64,000 nucleotides of DNA from Oxobacter pfennigii (lineage in GTDB: Bacteria > Bacillota > Clostridia > Clostridiales > Oxobacteraceae): the NCBI RefSeq assembly GCF_001317355.1, contig NZ_LKET01000032.1, positions 186,001-250,000 on the forward strand. Reading direction: 5' to 3'. The notes under the pieces were generated by a model. That model was not told where the DNA came from and searched no databases. It saw only the letters and a list, made by a program, of their open reading frames with translations. The translations under genes and the position numbers were made by a program. Positions 7,951 through 16,602 of this stretch are shown here, one piece after another (position 1 is the stretch's first letter; each line of letters begins with the position of its first letter).

Positions 7951-8724
7951 TTATATTATTCTTTCAGGATGGCTGTATATGTTCATCCTTTTTCCTCTTA
8001 CAAAGCCAATCAATGTAAGGTTGAGCCTTGCGGCTATTTCAACAGCCAGTGACGTAGGCGCCGAATGGGAGGCTAGTATGGGAAAACCTGCTTTAATAGC
8101 CTTTATAACCGAGTCCGAGGATACTCTTCCGCTGGTAAAGAGCATTCTTTTTTTAACATCCACATTATTCAATATGCATTTTCCTATGGTTTTATCAATA
8201 GCATTATGCCTTCCTATATCATCGGATAAAAGCTCATTGCCGTTCTCTCCGCAAACACAGCTTGAATGAGCACATCCCGTAAGCTTAAAAAGGCCTGACA
8301 TACTGCTGAATTCCTTCATATGTTTTAAAAAAAATTCAGCTTCAAATTTTTCAGTGCTATCTACTTCAAGCAAATCCTTCTGTGTAATGATATTGGCTCC
8401 TGCCATGCCCTTCCCACAGCCTGACACTAATACTCTGGTGGCATCTTCCCTTAGAACAATATCTTTTTTTAGTTTAATAAACACAATATCCTCAGTGCTT
8501 ATTTCAATGTTTTCAATATCATCCTGTGATTCTATTATTGCCTCCGAAAAAAGATATCCAATGCATAATTCCTCAACTTCAACGGGAGTACACATCAAGG
8601 TAATGTAATACATATTGTTTACAAATATATTAAGGGGAGATTCTTCAACAATGAAATCACTTACATTATTCCTTTCTCCCGATATATCGTATTTTTCTAT
8701 ATCCAATTCCTTATAGCCTTTCAC
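7951..8724 (-). CDS. fdhD: Formate dehydrogenase accessory sulfurtransferase FdhD
   Basis: 257 aa. FdhD passes sulfur from a cysteine desulfurase to the molybdenum/tungsten cofactor of formate dehydrogenase and is needed for activity. Family stretches: EEPLNI-like EESPLNIFVN near 28, MCTPVEVEELCIGYLFSE, VSGCGKG near 115 with a single cysteine at the usual CxxC loop, TGCAHSSCVC, DDIGRHNAIDK near 170 and FTSGRVSSDSVIKA. It starts at GTG 8724 behind GAGGAGG. It follows mobA by 5 bases, and both lie directly downstream of the formate dehydrogenase operon, consistent with co-expression. Confidence 0.95.
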   Translation of the reverse strand: MKGYKELDIEKYDISGERNNVSDFIVEESPLNIFVNNMYYITLMCTPVEVEELCIGYLFSEAIIESQDDIENIEISTEDIVFIKLKKDIVLREDATRVLVSGCGKGMAGANIITQKDLLEVDSTEKFEAEFFLKHMKEFSSMSGLFKLTGCAHSSCVCGENGNELLSDDIGRHNAIDKTIGKCILNNVDVKKRMLFTSGRVSSDSVIKAIKAGFPILASHSAPTSLAVEIAARLNLTLIGFVRGKRMNIYSHPERII

Positions 8725-8729
8725 GTATC

Positions 8730-9335
8730 TTAAACCTCCTCATCAAAGGCATTTTTAATACAGCCCAAGTCACTTGCATAATTAAGGTTCATAAATACAT
8801 CAAGGTCTTTGCTGAATTTTCTTGCTGTTTCTTCTTCTACATAATAAACATCATGTTTTTCTAATATTTTATATAATTGAAGCTGATTATTGTCTATGTT
8901 TTCTTTAAAGCTGTCAATTAATTTCTTAGAATAAAAGGAATGAAGCGGTTCAATCCATTTTCCCTTTCTTGTAATGACGCAATCCGGATTGTGATTTTCA
9001 ATTATATTCATCATATACTTTATGTAATCAATATTTACAAAGGGCATGTCACATGCGATAACAAAGGTATAATAGGATGAAGCTTCATTCAAGCCTGTAT
9101 ATATACCTGCTGCCGGACCAAAGCCCTTTATATAATCCTCCGTTACTCTATAAGGTATGCTGCCGAACTTATTCTTATTTTCTGCAACCATTATTATCTC
9201 ATTAAATACTTTTTCAAGTCCATGGGCTATTTTTTCAATTAAAAACTTTCCTCCAACCCTTATGGTGCTTTTATCAAAACCCATCCTGCTGCTTTTACCG
9301 CCGCATAGTATAATTGCAGTTCCAAATTTATCCAC
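8730..9335 (-). CDS. mobA: Molybdenum cofactor guanylyltransferase MobA
   Basis: 201 aa. Transfers GMP from GTP to molybdopterin to make the guanine dinucleotide cofactor used by formate dehydrogenase. The nucleotidyltransferase signature CGGKSSRMGFDKS lies at residues 11-23, with ACDMPF near 97 as the metal-binding stretch. GTG start at 9335; its ribosome-binding site GGAGGTG lies immediately after the U-tract of the hairpin at 9350-9385. In an operon with fdhD and behind fdhF. Confidence 0.93.
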   Translation of the reverse strand: MDKFGTAIILCGGKSSRMGFDKSTIRVGGKFLIEKIAHGLEKVFNEIIMVAENKNKFGSIPYRVTEDYIKGFGPAAGIYTGLNEASSYYTFVIACDMPFVNIDYIKYMMNIIENHNPDCVITRKGKWIEPLHSFYSKKLIDSFKENIDNNQLQLYKILEKHDVYYVEEETARKFSKDLDVFMNLNYASDLGCIKNAFDEEV

Positions 9336-9349
9336 TTCACACCTCCTTT

Positions 9350-9385
9350 AAAAATGCCCATCATCTATTGATGATGGGCATTTTT
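9350..9385 (-). terminator. Terminator between fdhF and mobA
   Basis: Perfect 14-base inverted repeat AAATGCCCATCATC / GATGATGGGCATTT with a four-base loop and a U-tract that runs straight into the mobA ribosome-binding site. It should strongly reduce, but may not abolish, read-through into mobA-fdhD; no separate mobA promoter was seen. Confidence 0.85.
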
Positions 9386-9423
9386 ATTGTTTCTATACCT
9401 TAAGCTCTTTAAACTTGTTTAAA

Positions 9424-12135
9424 CTATGATGCATTTTCCACTCTTTTCGGCTTCTTTATTTCACTTTTTTCAAGCCTTACTGTGCTTACCTTAAGTTCCG
9501 GCTCTTTAGTAATATTATCAAGGGCATTGCTGTTAGTCAGCATATTTACAGAGCCGATAGCATAGTGGAATGGCATAAATACAACGTTTTCATCTACTAT
9601 TTCTGTTACAAGGGCTTTTACTTCAACAGCCCCTCTTCTTGAAATAACCTTAACAAAATCTCCGCTTTCAATATCTAGCTTTCTGGCATTGATAGGATTA
9701 ATTTCAATATAATTCTCGCCTGCAATATTCATTAATCCTTCTGTTTTACCCGTCATAGTCATCGTATGATAATGATAAAGATTTCTTCCTGTAGTCAGAA
9801 TGATAGGATATTCATCATCCGGCAATTCCACTGCAGGCTGGAATGCTACAGGTTTGAACAAACCTTTTCCTCTTGAGAAGCTTTCCTTATGAAGAACCTT
9901 TGTACCAGGATGGTCCTGCGTTGGGCAGGGCCACTGAATGCCTGTTTCTTCAATCCTTTCATAGGTTATACCTGCATATGAAGGAGTAAGAGAAGCAATT
10001 TCCTCAAATATCTCAGATACAGAGTTATAATGGCTCTCATATCCCATTTTGTTCATCAAATCAACAATGATTTCCCAGTCAGCTTTTGAATTTCCTACAT
10101 TGGGTATTGCTTTTCTTATTCTCTGGACCCTTCTTTCTGTATTGGAGAAGGTACCGTCTTTTTCAGCAAAGCTGGATGCAGGAAGCACCACATCTGCCAA
10201 TTCAGCGGTTTCAGTAAGGAAAATATCCTGGACTACAAGCAGTTCCAAGTGTTCCAATGATTCTTTTACATGCTTTGTATCCGGGTCTGAAACCATAGGA
10301 TTTTCTCCCATTATATACAAGGCTTTGATACCGCCTTCATGAGCTGACTTCATCATTTCTGAAACAGTCAATCCCGGCTTATCAGAAAGCTTTACTCCCC
10401 ATGCCTTTTCAAACTTTTCTACTACAGGGGCTGATGTTACAGGCTGATATCCTGTAAATACGTTTGGCAGAGCGCCTAAGTCGCAGGCACCCTGGACGTT
10501 GTTCTGACCTCTTAGAGGGTTTACGCCGCAGCCATCTTTTCCAAGCTTGCCGCATAGCATGGCAAGGTTGGCAATGGAATAAACGTTATCAGTTCCGGTG
10601 GAATGCTGGGTTATACCCATAGCATAAAGTATGCTTGCCTTTTCAGATGTAGCATAAAGCCTTGCAGCTTTCCTTATGGAATCAGCACTTACACCTGTAA
10701 TCTCTTCCACTCTTTCAGGAGTATAATCCTTTACTATATCAACCAGCTGATGGTAGTTTTCACACCTGTCTCTGATAAAGTCATTATCCTGGAGATTTTC
10801 ATCAATGATTACATGCATCATACCATTGAGCAATGCCACATTTGTTCCGGGAAGCATCTGCATATATACTTCCGCCTTGTTTGCAAGTTCAATTACCCTT
10901 GGATCAGCAACTATAAGCTTAGCGCCTTTTTGCTTTGCCCTCTTTACATAGGTACCGATTACGGGATGATTCTCCGTAGTATTGGAGCCTATTATGAATA
11001 TACAATCGGAATCTCCGATTTCTTCAATGCTGTTAGTCATGGCTCCGCTGCCAAATGTTGTTGCCAGACCGGCAACAGTAGTGGCATGTCAGAGACGGGC
11101 ACAATGGTCGATATTATTAGTGCCCACAACTCCTCTCATAAACTTCTGCATGATATAGTTATCCTCATTTGAACATCTTGCAGAAGACAGTCCTGCGATG
11201 CTGTCAGAATCGTGTTTTTCTTTAATTGATGTAAGCTTCTCTGCAATTAAGCCTAAGGCTTCATCCCAGGTAGCTTCCTCGAATTTATCCTCCCTTTTTA
11301 TAAGAGGGGTCTTAAGTCTTGCAGGATGATTTATAAAATTGTATGCAAACCTTCCCTTTACGCATAATAATCCGTGGTTAGGTGCGCCGTCATATGGTTC
11401 CACACCTACAACCTTATCATCCTTAACAAGAAGCTGCACCTGACAGCCTACGCCGCAGTAAGAACAGGTTGATTTAACCTTTCTAACTTCCCACGGTCTG
11501 TATTTTTCTTTCTTTTTAGGACCTAATGCTCCTACAGGGCAAGCCGCCACACAGTTACCGCAGGATACACAGACCGATGCATCCAGATTGTCATCAAAGG
11601 GTGAGGCCACATGTGTGTTTACGCCTCTGCCTGCAAAACCTATGGCACCTGTACACTGCAATTCATTGCACACCCTGACGCATTTTCCGCAAAGAATGCA
11701 TTTATTCTGGTCGCTTACATAGAATTGATTGCTGTAGTCTATATCATATTGCTTCTTATTTCTAGTAAAACTGCTGCCCTTTATATTGTACCTGTAGCAG
11801 TAATTCTGCAATTTGCAGTCGCCAGACTTCTCGCAGGTCAAGCAATCAAGGGGATGATTGGCAATCATAAGTTCAAGTATGCCTTTTCTTGCCTCTGCAA
11901 CCCTTGGGCTCTCAGTACGCACAACCATGCCGTTTGCTGCCGGCACAGTACAGGAAGTCATAAGTGTTCTTGCACCTTCTACTTCAACGACGCATATCCT
12001 GCAAGCACCATGGGCAACCAAACGTTCATCGTTGCAAAGAGTCGGAACATCTATACCTAAAAGCCTTGCGGCCTCTAGTATTGTAGCACCTTCTCTCACT
12101 TCCACTGATTGTCCGTCTATTACTAATTTAATCAA
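9424..12135 (-). CDS. fdhF: Formate dehydrogenase catalytic subunit FdhF, selenoprotein (Sec at in-frame UGA 11089-11091)
   Basis: About 903 aa when the UGA at 11089-11091 is read as selenocysteine (residue 349); otherwise it looks like two ORFs. Order of domains: [2Fe-2S] ferredoxin (about 1-75), His/Cys [4Fe-4S] segment (HPLDCLTCEKSGDC), two [4Fe-4S] clusters (CILCGKCVRVC, CVSCGNCVAACP), Mo/W-bisMGD [4Fe-4S] domain (CSYCGVGC), molybdopterin oxidoreductase and dinucleotide-binding domains. The Sec context HCARL-U-HATTVAGL matches the active site of Sec-type formate dehydrogenases. TTG 12135 has GAGGTGA upstream and aligns with the HylA start; GTG 12144 (overlapping the hylA stop) is an alternative. 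It oxidises formate or reduces CO2, passing electrons to the HylABC subunits. Confidence 0.93.
11060..11091 (-). promoter_or_regulatory. Sec UGA codon with SECIS-like hairpin in fdhF
   Basis: Twelve bases after the UGA (11089-11091) the minus strand folds GTTGCC-GGTCT-GGCAAC (11060-11076). The loop GGUCU and the spacing match the E. coli fdhF SECIS, which binds SelB. Confidence 0.88.
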
Positions 12136-12140
12136 GGTTA

Positions 12141-13070
12141 TCACCTCGCTTGTGAATTAACTATTTTTTCAATAAGCTCTTCTAATCCAAGGGCTTTCGG
12201 CCAAGTCGTTTCAACAAACTCATTGCCCTCCTTTATATATGGAGCCTTTGGATTATCAACATGCTTAAGCTCGTTTCCTATCTTTCCCTTCAAGCACAGC
12301 GGCCTTCCGTTTCCGGGATTTTTGGGAGTCACATATACAACTTTTCCTTTTTTGCTTCCTACTTCAAATTTGCAGCCGTAATCACAGAAAGTACAGTCAA
12401 CCTCTTTTTTCTCAAGCTCCCACTTTCTTCCCTGACCTGCAGCTCTTTTATCCTTAAGTGCTCCTACAGGGCAAACGGATACGCATCTAAAGCAGTGAAC
12501 ACAGTTAGATTCTGCATAAGTTACATCAAAGGCAGGAGATACCTTTGTATTGAAGCCCCTGTTTATAAAGCCCAATACCTTTCTTCCTTCCACCTGGCTG
12601 CATGTTCTAACACATTTTCCGCATAAAATGCATTTATTCATATCTCTTTCGATATAAGGATTATTATCCTCAATCTCATAGGAATGTTTATCTCCTGTTA
12701 TCTCACCAAAGCGCACTTCATATCTGTATGCATATTCCTGAAGCTTACAAACTCCGGCCTTTTCACAGGTAAGGCAATCATTAGGATGATTTGCAAGCAT
12801 TAATGTCAATATAGACTTTCTTGCTTCAACTACCCTAGGACTTTCTGTATATACAACCATACCTTCGGATACCGGCATGGTGCATGATGCAACCAGTGTC
12901 CTTGCCCTCTCTACTTCTACAACGCATATCCTGCAGCCGCCATAAATCTCCATAGAGGGATCATAGCAAAAGGTGGGGATATTAATCCCTACGCTTTTTG
13001 CTGCTTCCAAAATAGTGGTTCCGTCCTGTACTTCTACATTGATTCCATCGATAACCAATTTAACAGCCAT
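12141..13070 (-). CDS. hylA: HylA-like iron-sulfur subunit of the formate dehydrogenase complex
   Basis: 309 aa. It parallels the first third of FdhF: [2Fe-2S] ferredoxin domain (about 1-75; CYDPSMEIYGGCRICVVEVE), His/Cys [4Fe-4S] (HPNDCLTCEKAGVC), two [4Fe-4S] clusters (CILCGKCVRTC, CVHCFRCVSVCP) and a CTFCDYGC [4Fe-4S] domain, then stops where the catalytic domain would begin (TTWPKALG versus ATWDEALG in FdhF). No hydrogenase H-cluster motifs. Likely an electron-transfer subunit linking HylBC to FdhF, as in bifurcating formate dehydrogenases of Gottschalkia type. ATG 13070 has GGAGGG seven bases upstream; a longer frame to 13094 overlaps hylB. Confidence 0.85.
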   Translation of the reverse strand: MAVKLVIDGINVEVQDGTTILEAAKSVGINIPTFCYDPSMEIYGGCRICVVEVERARTLVASCTMPVSEGMVVYTESPRVVEARKSILTLMLANHPNDCLTCEKAGVCKLQEYAYRYEVRFGEITGDKHSYEIEDNNPYIERDMNKCILCGKCVRTCSQVEGRKVLGFINRGFNTKVSPAFDVTYAESNCVHCFRCVSVCPVGALKDKRAAGQGRKWELEKKEVDCTFCDYGCKFEVGSKKGKVVYVTPKNPGNGRPLCLKGKIGNELKHVDNPKAPYIKEGNEFVETTWPKALGLEELIEKIVNSQAR

Positions 13071-13080
13071 TTTATCCCTC

Positions 13081-14874
13081 CTATTCCTTTGCAATAGCTT
13101 TGAATGGGCACTTAGACATACACACTCCGCATTTTATACACTTTGCCTGATCTATTAAATAAGTTTCCTTTGGCTTGCCGGATATTGCACTTGCAGGGCA
13201 GTTCTTAGCACATATGCCGCAGCCTTTGCATTTCTCATCGCTGATTTTGTATTCCAAAAGTGCTTGACAAACCCCTGCCGGGCATTTTTTATCCCTGATA
13301 TGGGCTTCATATTCATCCCTGAAATATTTCAAAGTAGAAAGAATGGGATTTGGAGCAGTCTGTCCAAGTCCGCATAAAGCTGTATCTTTAATGCTCCTTG
13401 CGAGACTTTCAAGCTTCTCTATATCTCCTTCTTCTCCCTTTCCTTCGCATATACGTTCTAATATTTCAAGCATTCTCTTTGTACCTTCACGGCAAGGTGT
13501 ACATTTCCCGCAAGACTCGTCCACAGTAAAGTCAAGGAAAAACCTTGAAATATCAACCATACAAGTTGTATCGTCCATTACGATAAGTCCCCCGGAACCC
13601 ATCATTGAGCCCAATGCTATAAGGTTATCGTAATCGATGGGTACATCTATTTCTGATGCGGGTATACACCCACCAGAAGGTCCGCCTGTCTGAGCTGCTT
13701 TATAAGGCCTTCCGTTTGGTATACCGCCGCCTATATCATATATTATTTCTCTCATTGTAGTACCCATCGGAACTTCAACAAGACCGGTGTTATTTATCTT
13801 GCCGCCTAAGGCAAATACTTTTGTGCCCTTTGATTTTTCAGTTCCCATACTGGAGAACCATTCCGCCCCTTTTAATATTATCTGGCATACGTTGGCAAGT
13901 GTTTCAACGTTATTAAGAATTGTCGGTTTAGCAAACAATCCTTTAACTGCCGGGAATGGAGGCCTTGGAGTAGGCATACCCCTCTTACCTTCTATTGAAC
14001 GCATAAGAGCAGTTTCCTCACCGCATACAAATGCTCCGGCACCAAGCCTTAATTCTATATCAAAGTCGAAACCTGTTCCTAATATATTCTTGCCTAAAAG
14101 GCCGTACTGCCTTGCCTGGCCTATGGCAATTGTAAGCCTCTTAACTGCTATTGGATATTCGGCACGTACATAGATATAACCCTGGCTTGCACCTATTGCA
14201 AAACCTGCAATTGCCATGGCTTCAAGTACCGCATGAGGATCTCCTTCAAGCACTGATCTATCCATGAATGCACCGGGGTCTCCCTCGTCGGCATTACAAC
14301 AGACATATTTCTGATCATCTTTTACTTTAGCTGCAAACTCCCACTTGTTACCTGTAGGGAAACCGGCTCCGCCTCTTCCTCTTAATCCGGAACGCTTAAT
14401 AGTATCTATTACCTGTTCTGAATTCATTTCTGTGAGGGCTTTAGTCAAAGCCTTATATCCGTCAAATGCTATATATTCATCTATATTTTCGGGGTTTATT
14501 ACACCGCAGTTTCTCAATGCAATTCTAACCTGTTTCTGATAGAAAGGAACCTCATCTAAAGGTTTTAGCCTGTCCCCATCTATAGATTCATGATATAAAA
14601 GCCTTTTTACAACTCTGCCCTTCAGCAAATGCTCAGTAACGATTTCGTGAACATCCTCCGGCTTTATCTGACTGTAAAATGCAGCTTCAGGATATACTAT
14701 AACAACAGGGCCTAATGCACAAAGGCCGAAGCATCCTGTCCTCTCAACTATAACTTCATTTTCCAGGCCGTTTTCTTTCAGCTCTTTTTCAAAATTCTGT
14801 GCGATCAGTTCCGAGCTTGAAGAGTTACAGCCTGTTCCCTTACAAACCATAATATGAGAACGATACATCTTCAT
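13081..14874 (-). CDS. hylB: NuoF/HydB-like NAD(P)H-binding flavoprotein subunit (HylB)
   Basis: 597 aa. Thioredoxin-like [2Fe-2S] N-terminus (about 1-90, four Cys), then the NuoF core: NADH site GRGGAGFPTGNKWEF near 170, FMN stretch ADEGDPGAFMDR, GAGAFVCGEETALMRSIEG, and the [4Fe-4S] motif ESCGKCTPCREGT near 455. The C-terminus adds two ferredoxin clusters (CKGCGICAKNCP, CIKCGVCMSKCP). This layout equals HydB of bifurcating hydrogenases and HylB of bifurcating formate dehydrogenases: it exchanges electrons with NAD(P)H and probably ferredoxin. Ends 10 bases before the hylA start. Confidence 0.92.
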   Translation of the reverse strand: MKMYRSHIMVCKGTGCNSSSSELIAQNFEKELKENGLENEVIVERTGCFGLCALGPVVIVYPEAAFYSQIKPEDVHEIVTEHLLKGRVVKRLLYHESIDGDRLKPLDEVPFYQKQVRIALRNCGVINPENIDEYIAFDGYKALTKALTEMNSEQVIDTIKRSGLRGRGGAGFPTGNKWEFAAKVKDDQKYVCCNADEGDPGAFMDRSVLEGDPHAVLEAMAIAGFAIGASQGYIYVRAEYPIAVKRLTIAIGQARQYGLLGKNILGTGFDFDIELRLGAGAFVCGEETALMRSIEGKRGMPTPRPPFPAVKGLFAKPTILNNVETLANVCQIILKGAEWFSSMGTEKSKGTKVFALGGKINNTGLVEVPMGTTMREIIYDIGGGIPNGRPYKAAQTGGPSGGCIPASEIDVPIDYDNLIALGSMMGSGGLIVMDDTTCMVDISRFFLDFTVDESCGKCTPCREGTKRMLEILERICEGKGEEGDIEKLESLARSIKDTALCGLGQTAPNPILSTLKYFRDEYEAHIRDKKCPAGVCQALLEYKISDEKCKGCGICAKNCPASAISGKPKETYLIDQAKCIKCGVCMSKCPFKAIAKE

Positions 14875-14933
14875 TATATTTACCTCCTAACGCGTAATTT
14901 AAATTAAAAACCGTATATATTATTTCCTTATCT

Positions 14934-15293
14934 TTAGGAATTCATTGTATATTCGCTGACAACCTTCCCCTTGGCAAGGTGCTCTTTAACAATCTTTGCA
15001 ACTTTTTCAGGAGTCATTTTCACATAGGTTACTTTATCTTGGCCAGGTCTATAAACCTCAACAATAGGTTCCATATCGCAGTTTCCTGTACATCCTGTCT
15101 GTGCTATTACGACATCAGTCAGATTATCTTCCGCAACTGTTTCCATTATGCTTACCATAACATCTCTGGCACCTGCTTTAATTCCGCATGTCCCCATTGC
15201 TACTACTATTCTTGTTCCGGAGTGCTCTCTTCTGACCTTTATGGTTTCAAAAGTCCGCTTTCTTATTTCCTCCAATTCCTGTATTGTCTTCAA
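14934..15293 (-). CDS. Thioredoxin-like [2Fe-2S] ferredoxin (NuoE/HydD-like)
   Basis: 119 aa, a single thioredoxin-like [2Fe-2S] domain. Cysteines lie in VAMGTCGIKAG and QTGCTGNCDMEP, the CX(n)C...C-x3-C layout of the family; they bind one cluster. Start is TTG 15293 behind GGAGG and overlaps the preceding gene. Such small proteins sit at the same place in hydrogenase-type operons (between hydC/HATPase and hydB) and are presumed electron-transfer partners; direct biochemical roles are little known. Confidence 0.85.
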   Translation of the reverse strand: MKTIQELEEIRKRTFETIKVRREHSGTRIVVAMGTCGIKAGARDVMVSIMETVAEDNLTDVVIAQTGCTGNCDMEPIVEVYRPGQDKVTYVKMTPEKVAKIVKEHLAKGKVVSEYTMNS

Positions 15294-15844
15294 TTTTCTA
15301 CACCTCCATATAGTACTTTTATATTTTCCTTCAGGTATTCCTTAACCCATACCCCTGCTTTAGGTGAAGTTATAGATACTTCCCCAAGCAATTTTCTTAT
15401 ATCAATGGTATTAAATTCAAAGACACTGCCGTTATAAATGTGGGTGTATATAAAGTCTATATTTTCATTACACACCACTAAGGATGCAATTGTATCCCAC
15501 ACACTGCCAAGAGGCGCTCTGTTGATATGGCTATGGCTGAAATGAGCCGTTACTTTGGTTCCTTCTCCTTTGGCAGATTCTATATATAGGTCTCCGCTGC
15601 ATCTCTTTGCAGCTTCCATAAAAAGAGGTATACCAAGTCCGGCGCTCTTACCTTTTTTTGTAGTATAAAAAGATTCTTTAACCTTTTCTATATTCTCTTT
15701 TTCTATCCCATATCCATTATCTTCAATAATTATTATCAATTTATCTTGCGGAATATCTTCAATAATCGTAATTACTATGGCTGATGCGCCGGCTGTGATT
15801 GAATTTTGTGCTATATCCAGTATGTGAAGTGACAGTTCTTTCAT
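15290..15844 (-). CDS. Histidine-kinase-like ATPase (HATPase_c) protein embedded in the formate dehydrogenase operon
   Basis: 184 aa. A GHKL ATPase fold fills the first 115 residues: N-box with LHILDIAQNSITAGAS, G1 box EDNGYGI, and G2 box SAGLGIPLF. There is no dimerisation/phosphoacceptor histidine domain and no sensor. The remaining 70 residues match no domain I recognise. It overlaps hylC by one base (TAATG) and the downstream ferredoxin gene by four. Homologues recur at this position in bifurcating hydrogenase and formate dehydrogenase operons; function is unknown, perhaps assembly or regulation. Confidence 0.82.
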   Translation of the reverse strand: MKELSLHILDIAQNSITAGASAIVITIIEDIPQDKLIIIIEDNGYGIEKENIEKVKESFYTTKKGKSAGLGIPLFMEAAKRCSGDLYIESAKGEGTKVTAHFSHSHINRAPLGSVWDTIASLVVCNENIDFIYTHIYNGSVFEFNTIDIRKLLGEVSITSPKAGVWVKEYLKENIKVLYGGVEN

Positions 15845-16362
15845 TATTGGTATTTCTTTAATATATTTGATATTTCGTTAGGGACTACTTTACCATATAC
15901 ATCCTCATCTATTGTTATTACAGGTGCAAGCCCACAACATCCAAGACATCTTGTAGCGTCGAGAGTAAATTTACCGTCTTCTGTTGTATCCCCGCTGCCC
16001 TTAACTTTTAGTTCTTCCACTAATTTATCAAAAACATCCTTTGAGCCTTTTACATAGCAAGCGGTACCTAAGCATACGCTTATTGTATGCTCCCCTCTTG
16101 GTTTAAGAGTAAATCTTGAGTAGAAGGTTGCAACTCCGTATATTTCTGCCAGCGGCATATCCAGCGTTTTTGACACTTCCTCCATTGCAAATCTGGGCAG
16201 GTATCCCAAAGCGTCCTGAATCTCATTTAAAATAGGCATTAAGGCGCCTTTTTGACCTTTGTGTGTTTGAACAATATCATACACTTTTTTTACTTCCGGG
16301 GACATTTCCTTATCCTGTCCGCAGCAGCAGCCTTCATTGGTCTTTAATTCTGCTTGACTCAC
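15844..16362 (-). CDS. hylC: NuoE/HydC-like [2Fe-2S] subunit (HylC)
   Basis: 172 aa. The 24 kDa subunit family: helical N-terminus (PILNEIQDALGYLPRFAMEEV), GVATFYSRFTLKPRGEH, then the [2Fe-2S] ligands in CLGTACYVKGS and CLGCCGLAPV. It pairs with HylB in the NAD(P)H dehydrogenase module. GTG start at 16362 with AGGAG eight bases upstream. First gene of the operon that ends with fdhF. Confidence 0.93.
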   Translation of the reverse strand: MSQAELKTNEGCCCGQDKEMSPEVKKVYDIVQTHKGQKGALMPILNEIQDALGYLPRFAMEEVSKTLDMPLAEIYGVATFYSRFTLKPRGEHTISVCLGTACYVKGSKDVFDKLVEELKVKGSGDTTEDGKFTLDATRCLGCCGLAPVITIDEDVYGKVVPNEISNILKKYQ

Positions 16363-16459
16363 TTTAATCTCTCCTTTTCTGCATTATTTAATGTTTATGG
16401 TATATTTTAATAAATTAAATAAGATAACATAATAAGATATTAGCTATCTATTAAAAATT

Positions 16460-16488
16460 CGTATAACTAATATTTTATCACTAAACAA
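16460..16488 (-). promoter_or_regulatory. Candidate sigma-A promoter of the hyl-fdhF operon
   Basis: Minus strand TTGTTT (16483-16488), 17 bases, TATACG (16460-16465), about 95 bases before hylC. Moderate match only; other AT-rich options exist in the 240-base gap. Confidence 0.4.
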
Positions 16489-16602
16489 TCAGAATTCCTA
16501 GTGAAATTCATGATAAAGATAGATTATTGTCATATAATACATAGCCTTTTACCAATTCTGACATACGTCATTGCCATATCGCTTATGAGTAATGGTATAC
16601 AA

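Noticed and set aside
11089-12144. fdhF 5' half as a separate protein or a pseudogene
   Set aside because: Same frame continues across UGA, with Sec-site residues and a SECIS-like hairpin; read-through is the better model.
12141-13070. HylA as a degraded fdhF copy
   Set aside because: Frame, cysteine ligands, ribosome-binding site and coupling are all intact; it is a functional subunit gene.
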